Shown here: one piece after another, positions 34,396-43,141 of the stretch
Numbering within the stretch: position 1 is the first letter of the stretch
Layout: every line of letters begins with the position of its first letter
Assembly (NCBI GenBank): GCA_947503005.1
Contig: CANNCA010000006.1
Span: 248,001 to 312,000 of the forward strand
Source of the DNA: an uncultured Flavobacteriaceae bacterium
GTDB taxonomy: Bacteria; Bacteroidota; Bacteroidia; Flavobacteriales; Flavobacteriaceae
DNA: 64,000 nt
Reading direction: 5' to 3'
Position numbers and translations under genes: made by a program
Notes under the pieces: generated by a model
The model's input: the letters and a program-made list of their open reading frames with translations, nothing else
What the model was told of the DNA's origin: nothing
The model's database searches: none

Positions 34396-35481
34396 CTACC
34401 TTCCTGTTTTTAAGATTCTTACAATGTAGTCTATGTCATTTTCAGTATTATAAAAGTGAAAACCGAACCGAATTCCATCACCACGCCTTGCACAAATGAC
34501 TTCTTTTTCGCTTAGAAGCTGAAAAAGACTTTCATCTCCTTTAATATTGAAAATTGTACTATGCTCCTGTCTTTCAACCACAGCATCTTGCAGCAATCCC
34601 AATTGGGTAAATTCTAGTCTCGCTCTTTCTGCCAATTTCATGTTCTTCTGTTCAATCTGTTCCATTCCGATACCTGATAAAAAATCCAACGAGAATTTTA
34701 AACTTCCGAAATTTAGACAAGAAAGATGACCCGCCTCAAAACGTCTTGCGAATCGAATATCATTTTGCATTTCGGGTCTGGCATTGGCCGCATTGAAACC
34801 AATAGTTTTTAGCGCACACCTATCCTTAACTTCATCCTTAAAAAGCATGAAACCATTTCCATAGCCAGCTAACAACCATTTATAGGCACTTGCCCCTATT
34901 GCATCGATTGCCGATGCCTCAAAATCAAAATTTGTAGTCCCTAAAAATTGAGTGCCATCAGCGATTATTAGCAAATCAGGGTGTTCTCTCTTTAAATCTT
35001 TGAGAAAATCCAAATCAATCTTAAGTCCGTTTTGCCATTGAACAATACTTAGAGCAAGAATGGCTATATTTTCTTTTTTTACCACATCTGCTATATGCTG
35101 CTCAAGCTCGTCATCCATGTTAACATAGGAGACCGGAAATCCCCTACTAGCAAAAGGCCATTCGACCGAGGGGTAGTCATTCTTGAGCAAAAGCACCTTT
35201 TGAGATTTGTCAAGCCCCTCTAAAAGCATATTCAATCCTGTTGAGAAGTTGTTGATCAGTGCTACGTTTTCACTGTTGCAATTAAAAAAAGTACCTACTG
35301 TTGTTCTCGTGTCCGAAATAGTTTTTAAACTCTTCCCGCGCATATCACTTGCTTTCAACAAAAAATCTAAATCGTGTTCTTGTCTCCAGTCGAGTAAGTT
35401 GTCATACATTGGCCCATAGACCGGTGTGTTCGCGTAAATTTGATTCCTTAGAGCTGGGAATTGTTTTCGGACATTTTCCAT
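34396..35481 (-). CDS. Class V PLP-dependent aminotransferase / lyase
   Basis: This 361-residue fold-type I PLP enzyme belongs to the class V (NifS/kynureninase-like) group. Seen: NVALINNFSTGLNMLLEGL, LIIADGTQFLGTTNFDF with the PLP-contacting Asp, and the Schiff-base lysine in GASAYKWLLAGYGNGFM. Substrate is not evident. Mycobacterial EgtE, the C-S lyase ending ergothioneine synthesis, belongs to the same family, so this gene ~0.5 kb from egtBD is a candidate for that role; it is on the opposite strand, so the link is weak. It diverges from the 2TM gene around a 19-bp palindrome. Confidence 0.85.
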   Translation of the reverse strand: MENVRKQFPALRNQIYANTPVYGPMYDNLLDWRQEHDLDFLLKASDMRGKSLKTISDTRTTVGTFFNCNSENVALINNFSTGLNMLLEGLDKSQKVLLLKNDYPSVEWPFASRGFPVSYVNMDDELEQHIADVVKKENIAILALSIVQWQNGLKIDLDFLKDLKREHPDLLIIADGTQFLGTTNFDFEASAIDAIGASAYKWLLAGYGNGFMLFKDEVKDRCALKTIGFNAANARPEMQNDIRFARRFEAGHLSCLNFGSLKFSLDFLSGIGMEQIEQKNMKLAERARLEFTQLGLLQDAVVERQEHSTIFNIKGDESLFQLLSEKEVICARRGDGIRFGFHFYNTENDIDYIVRILKTGR

Positions 35482-35509
35482 TAAATTCTGGGGTAAAAGT
35501 GAATTACAG

Positions 35510-35528
35510 TATCTTTACGGTAAAGATA
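35510..35528. promoter_or_regulatory. 19-bp palindrome in a divergent promoter region
   Basis: TATCTTTACGGTAAAGATA is symmetric about a single central G. It sits 29 bases from the aminotransferase ATG and 10 bases from the 2TM-protein ATG. Each arm (TATCTTTA) also resembles the flavobacterial -7 element TAnnTTTG, so it could be overlapping divergent promoters, an operator, or both. Confidence 0.4.
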
Positions 35529-35537
35529 GGTATTGCC

Positions 35538-35924
35538 ATGTTTTCCAAGAAAAAGGACGGTCAAATATTAGATTTGGAACAGCACGAACTGCTCGAAAAT
35601 GCACAAAGGCGAATCAAACAAAAGAAGAACTTATTCGCTCATTTTGTTATTTTCTTGATAGGTAGTGTCTTTTTAATCTTGATAAATAAGATTCTAAAAT
35701 ACGGAGAGACATACGATTGGTTTATTTGGGCAATTACCGCATGGGCTTTTTTATTCCTTATTCATTCTTTCAATGTTTTCATTACTTCAAAATTCATGGG
35801 GAAAGATTGGGAACGAGCACAACGCGAGAAATTAGTTGCCAAACAAAAGCTACGCATAGCAGAACTTCAAAAGGAAATTGAAACTGACTTTCCATTATCG
35901 AATATCAATAAAAAAAAAGTTTGA
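35538..35924 (+). CDS. 2TM domain-containing protein
   Basis: This 128-residue protein has a 2TM domain: a basic N-terminal helix (LENAQRRIKQKKNLFAH), two membrane segments (FVIFLIGSVFLILINKI and WFIWAITAWAFLFLIHSFNVF), then a coiled, charged tail (WERAQREKLVAKQKLRIAELQKEIE). I chose the ATG at 35538; the frame is open further upstream but would run through the divergent aminotransferase gene. Function unknown. Its stop codon overlaps the folA start. Confidence 0.85.
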   Translation: MFSKKKDGQILDLEQHELLENAQRRIKQKKNLFAHFVIFLIGSVFLILINKILKYGETYDWFIWAITAWAFLFLIHSFNVFITSKFMGKDWERAQREKLVAKQKLRIAELQKEIETDFPLSNINKKKV

Positions 35925-36415
35925 ACCAACTCATACTTATTGCCGCCGCGGCAGAGAACAATGCCCTTGGGAAAGACAACGACTTGTTATGGCACTTACC
36001 CGATGATTTTAAGCGATTTAAAAAACTGACCACTGGACATAAAATTATCATGGGGAGAAAGACCTTTGAAAGTTTTCCAAAGCCTTTGCCAAATAGAGAA
36101 CACATTATTATCACGAGGGATAAAACCTATAAACCACGCTTTGAATCTTGCAGGGTTGTACATTCGTTGGACGATTCGCTACTAGCAGTTAAAAACGACA
36201 CTATTTCATTCATTATCGGAGGTGGAGAAATCTACAAGCAAGCCGAAAAATTCGCTACCAAAATTGAATTGACACGCGTACACGCAACCTTTGACGCGGA
36301 TACGTTTTTTCCAGAAATCGATTTAAAAAATTGGGTACTTGTAGATGAAGTTTATCATCCAAAAGATGAAAATCACAAATATGCATTCACCTATTTAACC
36401 TATGTCAGAAAATAG
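35921..36415 (+). CDS. folA: Dihydrofolate reductase
   Basis: This 164-residue enzyme regenerates tetrahydrofolate from the dihydrofolate made by ThyA. Seen: LILIAAAAENNALGKDNDLLWHLPDDFKRFK, IIMGRKTFESFPKPLPNREHIIIT, and SFIIGGGEIYKQAEKFATKIELTRV, the canonical DHFR blocks. The only start that keeps the conserved N-terminus is TTG at 35921; its first bases overlap the TGA of the 2TM gene (TTGA), so translation is probably coupled. Its stop is only a few bases from the end of the convergent murI. Confidence 0.95.
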   Translation: MNQLILIAAAAENNALGKDNDLLWHLPDDFKRFKKLTTGHKIIMGRKTFESFPKPLPNREHIIITRDKTYKPRFESCRVVHSLDDSLLAVKNDTISFIIGGGEIYKQAEKFATKIELTRVHATFDADTFFPEIDLKNWVLVDEVYHPKDENHKYAFTYLTYVRK

Positions 36416-36417
36416 CC

Positions 36418-37206
36418 TTAAAAATCTAAAACGTTTATTTGAACAGGCTCAACCACAGCGGTTAGAAAACTTTTCAATAACGACACATCGGCATTGGTAT
36501 AAAACTGATGCTTGGTTTTTGATCCATTAATTTTACTTAATTCTTGCGATTCTAAAACAGTCTTCGTCTGGCGAGCGACTGCCTCACCAGAATCGATGAT
36601 TGTAATATGTTCAGGAAGTATTTCCCTTAGCAATGGAATCAAATAAGGGTAGTGTGTGCATCCCAAGACCAAATAGTCAATTCCTTGTTCCAACATGGGG
36701 TTCACAAATTCTTCGAGTAACCTTCTTGTTTGGGCATCTTGCATTTTGCCCCCTTCTACCAAAGGCACCAAACCTGTTCCTTCTTGTTCGATAATAGTGA
36801 TACCACTGGCATGCATTTCTGAAGTGCTATTGAAAAGACTACTTGAAAGGGTACCCTTGGTCGCCAAAACGCCAATTGTTTTTGTCTTGGACTTCAGTGC
36901 AGCAGGTTTGATGGCAGGCTCTATACCTATAAATGGTACTTGGTAGTTTTCACGAAGGTAATTTATTGCATTGGTAGTGGCTGTATTACAAGCCACAACA
37001 ATCATTTTACAGCCCTTTGACAGCAACAAATCCGTATTCTTAATGCTCAACTTTAAAATCTCTTCTTGAGACTTTTCCCCATAAGGTGCATTCACACTAT
37101 CGGCCAGATAAATTGTATCCTCTTTGGGCAGTAGCATTGTAATTTCTTTCCAGATGGATGTTCCACCAACACCAGAATCAAAAATACCAATAGGACCGTC
37201 GTTCAT
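36418..37206 (-). CDS. murI: Glutamate racemase
   Basis: This 262-residue enzyme supplies D-glutamate for peptidoglycan. Seen: PIGIFDSGVGGTSIWKEI, DSVNAPYG, the first catalytic cysteine in IVVACNTATTNAINYLR, and the second in YLVLGCTHYPYLIPLL. Length is normal. It follows the phosphatase gene on the same strand with an 11-base gap and converges on folA. Confidence 0.96.
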   Translation of the reverse strand: MNDGPIGIFDSGVGGTSIWKEITMLLPKEDTIYLADSVNAPYGEKSQEEILKLSIKNTDLLLSKGCKMIVVACNTATTNAINYLRENYQVPFIGIEPAIKPAALKSKTKTIGVLATKGTLSSSLFNSTSEMHASGITIIEQEGTGLVPLVEGGKMQDAQTRRLLEEFVNPMLEQGIDYLVLGCTHYPYLIPLLREILPEHITIIDSGEAVARQTKTVLESQELSKINGSKTKHQFYTNADVSLLKSFLTAVVEPVQINVLDF

Positions 37207-37217
37207 TTTAGAAAGGG

Positions 37218-38888
37218 TTATTCTAACACCTGGGCAATGGGTTTTCCAGTTGTTCCGCTCGGAAAGGCAATACCTAAAAGTGCAGATATGGTCGGAGCAA
37301 TATCGGGTATTTCTGTTCGCTCTACGGTGCTTCCATTTTTAATACCTTTTCCATAAAAAAGCAATGGCACATGGGTATCATAAACTTGAGGAGACCCATG
37401 TGTAGAACCCGTTTTTGAATAGCTGATGACCCCTGGATTTAGCACAACTAGAATATCACCTGAACGTTTTTGATTATAACCGTTCTGCAAAATATATGGA
37501 ATTCCCGATGTATAGTGATTCTTCCACATCTGATGCCCAGTGAACACTTGGTCTATTCCTTCATAAGTCAATAATTCTTTTGCCATTATTTCTTGTGCCT
37601 CTTCTAAGTCCATATCTAGATTCTTGATAATCTTATGGTCTAAAAAATACTGGTAGTTTGAAAAGTTCTTGATTATATCTGTAGTACCAAAAGTATATTT
37701 TAAAAACTCACTGAACTTTGCTTCTATCGCAGTAAAATCGATATAGCCGCCTGGTATTTTATTATCCTTCAAATATGCAGGTACATCGACTGCACCATGA
37801 TCCGCAGTTAAAAATACAGTATACTCACCTTCACCAACTCTTTTATCAAGTTCCTTAAAGAGGCGTTCTAAATCTTTATCTAACCGAAGATATGTATCTT
37901 GAACTTCCTTGGAGTTCACGCCGTATTTATGACCAACGTAGTCGGTGCTGGAAAAACTAATCGCTAAAAAGTCGGTAATCATATCAGCCCCTAGGAGCTC
38001 CTTTTCTATGGCTTCAATAGCAAAATCGGTTGTTATACTATTTCCATAAGGAGTAGCTTTTATGATTTCAAAATCAGCATTTTTATTCAACATGTTTGCT
38101 GTGTTATGTGGAAATGTTGGAGCAATCTCTGTTTCAAATAGTCCCTCGTACTTGTTATTATCCAATCCGCTTTCCAAATAGGTGTTTATATCCTTTAAAG
38201 TGGTCCATGACTTTTTATAGTCTTTAATTTTATTTGAAGTATTAAAATCGGTCACCCATTTTGGTAATTCTTTCATGTAATAGGAACTACTGACCCAATG
38301 CCCCACATTTGCACCATGAAACCAATAGGCAGCATTTGCGGTATGCCCCCCTGGTAGTACAGCTCCCCTATCTTTTAATGCTATTGCGATTGTCTTCCCT
38401 CGCATTTGTGTATGCAGACGAAGCTCGTCCGTAATCGTTGTGACAATCATTCTGTGGGGGGACATTTTACCAGCGTCAGTAGTTGTTCCTACAGATTCAA
38501 ATGAATTGTCGGAAGCACAATATACATCCTCCTCATTTACTTTGTCATACCAATTGTTGCCAATTACGCCATGCCTTGCAGGTGTAGTACCTGTATACAC
38601 GGAAGCATGCCCAGGGCCGGTACTCGTAGGTGCATAGTTGAAATGGTTGTTCTTGCAATTAAAGCCCTCGTTCACAAATCTTTTGAACCCGCCTTCTTCA
38701 TAGTGATTCCAAAAGCGCGTCAAATAGTCATAACGCATTTGGTCAACGACAATACCAACAACCAATTTTGGAGCAGTCTTTATTTCACTTAATTTTGAAT
38801 CTTTTGATTTTTTCTGAGCTACCACCAATAAAGGGCAAATAGCTATTAGAAGTAGTAAAAAAAAAGGTGTCGATTTTGTTCCTAACAT
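37218..38888 (-). CDS. PafA-like alkaline phosphatase / phosphodiesterase
   Basis: This 556-residue protein has a signal peptide (PFFLLLLIAICPLLVVAQ) and an alkaline-phosphatase-superfamily domain with two zinc sites. Seen: VGIVVDQMRYDYLTRFW (metal Asp), the threonine nucleophile in APTSTGPGHASVYTGTTPARHG, DYVGHKYG, TADHGAVDVP and GSTHGSPQVYDTHVPLLFYG. The layout matches PafA of Elizabethkingia/Flavobacterium, a periplasmic phosphate-irrepressible phosphatase, and related nucleotide pyrophosphatases. It probably releases phosphate from organic esters outside the inner membrane. murI lies 11 bases downstream, possibly cotranscribed. Confidence 0.9.
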   Translation of the reverse strand: MLGTKSTPFFLLLLIAICPLLVVAQKKSKDSKLSEIKTAPKLVVGIVVDQMRYDYLTRFWNHYEEGGFKRFVNEGFNCKNNHFNYAPTSTGPGHASVYTGTTPARHGVIGNNWYDKVNEEDVYCASDNSFESVGTTTDAGKMSPHRMIVTTITDELRLHTQMRGKTIAIALKDRGAVLPGGHTANAAYWFHGANVGHWVSSSYYMKELPKWVTDFNTSNKIKDYKKSWTTLKDINTYLESGLDNNKYEGLFETEIAPTFPHNTANMLNKNADFEIIKATPYGNSITTDFAIEAIEKELLGADMITDFLAISFSSTDYVGHKYGVNSKEVQDTYLRLDKDLERLFKELDKRVGEGEYTVFLTADHGAVDVPAYLKDNKIPGGYIDFTAIEAKFSEFLKYTFGTTDIIKNFSNYQYFLDHKIIKNLDMDLEEAQEIMAKELLTYEGIDQVFTGHQMWKNHYTSGIPYILQNGYNQKRSGDILVVLNPGVISYSKTGSTHGSPQVYDTHVPLLFYGKGIKNGSTVERTEIPDIAPTISALLGIAFPSGTTGKPIAQVLE

Positions 38889-38998
38889 CGTTTGGGTTTT
38901 AAAACAAAAATAGATAAATAAAACCTTAATCTTTTAAATGAAGGTGAATTCCAAATCCTTTATTGTTATTTTTACGGCAACACATGTAAATATGTTTG

Positions 38999-39736
38999 AT
39001 GAAGTATCTAGCTGATATTGGTGGCTATGGAATAATGATTGTCGAAGTATTCAAAAAGCCTACCAAATGGAGGATAATGAAGACTTTGATTTTAAAAGAA
39101 ATCGATGAACTTATTTATGGTTCGTTGGGCATATTGATCTTCATATCCTTTTTTATCGGGGCGGTGGTTTCGATACAAACCGCGATGAACCTTACTAGTG
39201 ATTTTATTCCCAAGAATTTAATTGGGTTTGCAACCCGGCAGTCGATAATTCTGGAGTTTGCACCAACTTTCTGTTCAATTATAATGGCAGGTAAGGTTGG
39301 ATCGTTCATCACTTCAAGTATTGGTACAATGCGAGTGACCGAACAAATTGACGCCTTAGAGGTGATGGGTGTGAACGCTCTGAATTATCTGGTTTTTCCA
39401 AAGATTATCGCTATGATGATGTACCCTTTTATTATAGCCATAGCCATGTACGTCGGTATTTTTGGAGGATGGTTCGCAGGGGTTTTCGGTGGATTTATTA
39501 CAAGTGCGGATTTTGTAGAAGGAGTTACAATGGATTTTATTCCTTTTCACGTAACCTATTCTTTTATAAAGACGTTCGTTTTTGCGTTTCTACTGGCCAC
39601 TATACCCTCTTATCATGGCTTTTATATGAAAGGTGGAGCACTGGAAGTGGGAAAGGCCAGTACCACCTCATTCGTATGGACTAGTATTATCATTGTAATT
39701 ACCAATTACGTATTAACACAATTATTGCTTACCTGA
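38999..39736 (+). CDS. MlaE-family ABC transporter permease
   Basis: This 245-residue permease of the MlaE/DUF140 family moves lipids between inner and outer membranes in Gram-negative bacteria. Seen: several membrane segments, LIYGSLGILIFISFFIGAVVSIQTAMNL, the family block APTFCSIIMAGKVGSFITSSIGTMRVTEQIDALEVMGVN, and GVTMDFIPFHVTYSFIKTFVFAFLLATIPSYHGF. The ATG at 38999 is preferred to the TTG one codon earlier. Its stop overlaps the ATG of the ATPase gene by one base (TGATG). No MlaD-like MCE substrate-binding gene is adjacent. Confidence 0.92.
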   Translation: MKYLADIGGYGIMIVEVFKKPTKWRIMKTLILKEIDELIYGSLGILIFISFFIGAVVSIQTAMNLTSDFIPKNLIGFATRQSIILEFAPTFCSIIMAGKVGSFITSSIGTMRVTEQIDALEVMGVNALNYLVFPKIIAMMMYPFIIAIAMYVGIFGGWFAGVFGGFITSADFVEGVTMDFIPFHVTYSFIKTFVFAFLLATIPSYHGFYMKGGALEVGKASTTSFVWTSIIIVITNYVLTQLLLT

Positions 39737-40503
39737 TGATTGAAGTAAACAACATACACAAATCTTTTGGTGATGCCCATATTTTAAAGGGAATATCTAC
39801 TGTCTTCGAAACCGGTAAGACGAACCTCATCATCGGTCAAAGTGGCTCCGGAAAAACCGTTCTCTTAAAATGTTTATTAGGACTATTTTCTCCAGAGGAA
39901 GGAAGCATTGTATATGACGGTCAAAAATATAGTGAACTATCAAGCAAAGACCAGCGAAACCTTAGACAAGATATGGGGATGGTCTTTCAAGGAAGCGCCC
40001 TTTTCGATGGTATGACCGTCGCAGGTAACGTCATGTTCCCTCTTGAAATGTTTACCAAATTGGCAAAATCTGAAATGGAAGACAGGGTCAATATTGTTTT
40101 AAAGCGTGTGAACTTGGTCGATGCAGATCATAAATATCCTTCAGAAATATCAGGGGGAATGCAGAAAAGAGTTGCTATAGCAAGAGCTATTGTGATGAAC
40201 CCACAGTACTTGTTTTGTGACGAACCGAATTCAGGCCTTGACCCAAAAACAGCAATTATAATTGACAACCTTATTAAAGAGATTACGGAAGAGTATAACA
40301 TTACCACCGTAATCAACACCCATGATATGAACTCCGTAATGGAAATTGGAGAAAAAATCATTTTCCTAAAAGATGGTCTAAAAGAATGGGAAGGTACAAA
40401 ACACGAAATCTTCAAAACGGACAATCAGGCAGTAACCAGTTTTGTCTATTCATCGGAACTATTTAAAAAAGTGCGGCAGATGTATCTTGAAGAACGGAAT
40501 TGA
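39736..40503 (+). CDS. ABC transporter ATP-binding protein (MlaF-like)
   Basis: This 255-residue ATPase is the partner of the MlaE-like permease. Seen: Walker A IGQSGSGKTVLLKCLLG, Q-loop DMGMVFQGSALFDGMTV, signature EISGGMQKRVAIARAI, Walker B YLFCDEPNSGLDP and switch histidine in VINTHDMNSV. The EPNSGLDP form replaces the usual EPTSGLDP, as often seen in this lipid-transport branch. One-base overlap with the permease gene implies coupled translation. A run of 7-bp repeats follows 22 bases downstream. Confidence 0.93.
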   Translation: MIEVNNIHKSFGDAHILKGISTVFETGKTNLIIGQSGSGKTVLLKCLLGLFSPEEGSIVYDGQKYSELSSKDQRNLRQDMGMVFQGSALFDGMTVAGNVMFPLEMFTKLAKSEMEDRVNIVLKRVNLVDADHKYPSEISGGMQKRVAIARAIVMNPQYLFCDEPNSGLDPKTAIIIDNLIKEITEEYNITTVINTHDMNSVMEIGEKIIFLKDGLKEWEGTKHEIFKTDNQAVTSFVYSSELFKKVRQMYLEERN

Positions 40504-40525
40504 ATTCTTAACGCACTGCTCTTTC

Positions 40526-40567
40526 TTGTCTCTTGTCTCTTGTCTCTTGTCTCTTGTCTCTTGTCTC
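40526..40567. repeat. Heptanucleotide tandem repeat (TTGTCTC)6
   Basis: Six perfect direct copies of TTGTCTC, 42 bp in all, lie between the stops of the convergent ATPase and DUF389 genes. Copy number of such microsatellites can change by slippage. Being a multiple of seven and outside coding sequence, a change would not directly frameshift a gene here. Confidence 0.9.
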
Positions 40568-40576
40568 TAAGGCAAA

Positions 40577-42055
40577 TTAATCCTGAATTATCTCGGTTAA
40601 AAGAATAGTGCTATCCTTCAAGCGCACTTTTAACCAATTATGTAATTTTTTAGCGTCTTTGACAATGTCAACTCGCCTTGCATCACGTTTCCATTTAGCT
40701 TCGAAAACACTTACCGTATCCAATTTTTTAAAATCGGTTCGAATGGCGTTGGAGAAAGCCAGGTATTCCAAATTTTCATAATTGGTCTGGGCTTCGGCAC
40801 TAATATCTTGAAACGGAATCTGACGTGCGTTCAGCTTATTTAAACGCTTTAACTCAGATTCCAAAAGGCGAATTTTTTCATCTTTTCCCAACAACTGATT
40901 TTTTTGTGATTGATATAATTCTTCGACATATTTCAGTTGGTCGCCTTGTTCGCCTTGGGAACCTTGTATTATTTGCAAATCCGCATTCCTCAAGCGTTTG
41001 AAATTTTCGTCTTCATCTTTTTGCGCCTTCCAAGTAGCAATAACACTTTCTGGTATGGTCTCGTTACCCATAAACACCAATTCAATTACAGCACCCTCAC
41101 CCTTATTGAATTCGATATCGGTGAAATCTTCCATGAACCTACCTGAACCAGAAAATTTGTAAGGTGCTATCTTTTCCTCAACGAACTGCCTAGCTTGTTT
41201 TCTGAACAACGATTCTTGCAAAGCATCCCAAAAAGTCAAACTTGCGGGAATCATTACCAAAATCGCCAATCCAGAAGCGACCCTACCAATCAGCCTTCTC
41301 CGTTTTGAATTCGCATAACGTACCATGGGAAAACGAAGCAACTTTAAAACCAAAAATGTTGCTAATGCAATGAAAATGGTATTAATAATGAATAAATACA
41401 TAGCACCCGCGGCATAGTTATAATTGCCGATGGCCAGCCCGAAACCTACCGTACATAAGGGTGGCATCAAGGCCGTTGCTATGGCAACACCGAAAATAAC
41501 ACTCGCTATGGTTCCCTTTTTCGCCCTAGCAATCACCAAGGCCAAACCACCAAAAAATGCAATCAGCACATCACGGATATCTGGTGCCGTACGAGCCAAT
41601 AGTTCTGAGGATTCATCCCGTAACGGAAACAGATAAAAGAATAGAAATGCCGTCAACACGCTAAGAACGACCATGACCGTAAAATTCTTTAGAGATCTTC
41701 TTAAAGTATCAATATCATTGATGGCCAATGACATACCCAACCCTAAAATAGGACCCATCAATGGAGAAATTAGCATCGCGCCGATTACTACAGCGGTCGA
41801 GTTTGCATTCAACCCTACCGATGCTATGAAAATGGAGCAAATCAAAATCCAGGAAGTATGGCCTTTGAAAGGAATATCCGCAATAATGGCCTCTTTAGTG
41901 GCTTCTTGATCAGTATTGGTTCGAATATCCAAAAGTTCGGAAAGAAACTTCTTTATACTTCCTAAAAGACCTTGAAATTCTTTCTTTATTTCTTCGGTAC
42001 TTTGAACCGGTTCTTCGGTCGGGGTGATATTATCTTGATTCAAATCTTCGCTCAT
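40577..42055 (-). CDS. DUF389 membrane protein
   Basis: This 492-residue protein has a DUF389 membrane core: SWILICSIFIASVGLNANSTAVVIGAMLISPLMGPILGLGMS, IAFFGGLALVIARAKKGTIASVIFGVAIATALMPPLCTVGFGLA, with about six to seven hydrophobic segments. A C-terminal soluble part of ~190 residues includes a coiled-coil-like stretch (YEELYQSQKNQLLGKDEKIRLLESELKRLNKL region). Family function is not established. It starts two bases downstream of the mannose-1-phosphate guanylyltransferase stop, so the two are probably one transcript. Confidence 0.88.
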   Translation of the reverse strand: MSEDLNQDNITPTEEPVQSTEEIKKEFQGLLGSIKKFLSELLDIRTNTDQEATKEAIIADIPFKGHTSWILICSIFIASVGLNANSTAVVIGAMLISPLMGPILGLGMSLAINDIDTLRRSLKNFTVMVVLSVLTAFLFFYLFPLRDESSELLARTAPDIRDVLIAFFGGLALVIARAKKGTIASVIFGVAIATALMPPLCTVGFGLAIGNYNYAAGAMYLFIINTIFIALATFLVLKLLRFPMVRYANSKRRRLIGRVASGLAILVMIPASLTFWDALQESLFRKQARQFVEEKIAPYKFSGSGRFMEDFTDIEFNKGEGAVIELVFMGNETIPESVIATWKAQKDEDENFKRLRNADLQIIQGSQGEQGDQLKYVEELYQSQKNQLLGKDEKIRLLESELKRLNKLNARQIPFQDISAEAQTNYENLEYLAFSNAIRTDFKKLDTVSVFEAKWKRDARRVDIVKDAKKLHNWLKVRLKDSTILLTEIIQD

Positions 42056-42057
42056 AT

Positions 42058-43137
42058 CTAGGCGTATTCGTCTCCGAACTTGGCTTTTACCTTATTCAGA
42101 ACTTGTTTGATATCTTGTTCTTTCGATTTTGGATAGATTAAAAGCACGTCCTCTTTGTCCACAATAATATAATCGTTCAACCCATCAATAACGACTATTT
42201 TGTCTTTGGGTGAACGTATCATATTTCCAGAAGCGTCATGTGCAATAACTTTGCTATTCACTACTGCGTTGTTGTTTTCGTCTTTATCTAATTTATCGTA
42301 CAACGAACCCCATGTTCCTAAATCATTCCAGTCAAAAGTAGCGGGGAGTACGTATATAGATTTGGAATTTTCCAAAATTGCGTAATCAATGGATATATTC
42401 TCCGCCTTCGGATAGTTCTCCTTAATAAATGCGGCTTCATCACTTGTATTATAGCAAGACATTCCAGAGTCGAACAAATCGAACTGCTCCTTCTGGTAGT
42501 CTGCAAATGACTTAATGATTGTTTTTACGCTCCACATAAATATTCCAGCATTCCATAGAAAATTGCCTTGGGCCAAAAATTCTTTCGCAGTTTCGTAATC
42601 TGGTTTCTCTCTAAACTGATGCACTTTTTTGAGTTCAACTTCTTGACCCTTTTCAAACTCGATATATCCAAAACCAGTATTGGGAAAAGTTGGCTTTATT
42701 CCCAAGGTACAGAGCACTTCTTCCTTTTCACATTTTTCAAAACAGGTGGTGACATCTTTGGCAAAAGCATCTTCATCCTCAATCCAATGATCGCTGGGCG
42801 CAACTATCATGACCCCATCAGGGTTCATCTTTTGAATCTTCATGGCAGCATATAAAATGCAAGGAGCGGTATTTCTCATTGCAGGCTCCAAAACCACTTG
42901 CTCCTGTTTTACCAAGGGCAATTGTTCCAACACAAGATCGTTATAGCGCTCATTGGTTAATATGAGAATATTTTCAGTCGGAACAAATTTGTTCAGTCTT
43001 TTAAACGTTTTTTGTATTAATGTATCGCCAGTACCCAACATGTCATGAAATTGCTTGGGGTACCCAGAGATACTTATAGGCCAGAATCTAGATCCAACTC
43101 CACCCGCCATTAAAACGGCATAATAATTTTTGTTCAT
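42058..43137 (-). CDS. Mannose-1-phosphate guanylyltransferase
   Basis: This 359-residue nucleotidyltransferase makes GDP-mannose for surface polysaccharides and glycans. Seen: the nucleotide-binding VLMAGGVGSRFWPISISGYPKQF, ILTNERYNDLVLEQLP, MIVAPSDHWIEDEDAF, GYIEFEKG and FREKPDYETAKEFLAQGNFLWNAGIFMW, then the sugar-site block EYAILEN-like SIDYAILENSKSIYVLPATFDWNDLGTW. It lacks the phosphomannose isomerase domain of bifunctional ManC/AlgA enzymes. It lies between the SprT-like gene and the DUF389 gene, all on one strand with gaps of five bases or fewer. Confidence 0.94.
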   Translation of the reverse strand: MNKNYYAVLMAGGVGSRFWPISISGYPKQFHDMLGTGDTLIQKTFKRLNKFVPTENILILTNERYNDLVLEQLPLVKQEQVVLEPAMRNTAPCILYAAMKIQKMNPDGVMIVAPSDHWIEDEDAFAKDVTTCFEKCEKEEVLCTLGIKPTFPNTGFGYIEFEKGQEVELKKVHQFREKPDYETAKEFLAQGNFLWNAGIFMWSVKTIIKSFADYQKEQFDLFDSGMSCYNTSDEAAFIKENYPKAENISIDYAILENSKSIYVLPATFDWNDLGTWGSLYDKLDKDENNNAVVNSKVIAHDASGNMIRSPKDKIVVIDGLNDYIIVDKEDVLLIYPKSKEQDIKQVLNKVKAKFGDEYA

Positions 43138-43141
43138 TAAT

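Noticed and set aside
40526-40567. Heptamer array as a CRISPR or phase-variation switch
   Set aside because: Units are 7 bp with no spacers, and the array lies outside reading frames and away from promoters, so neither explanation fits.
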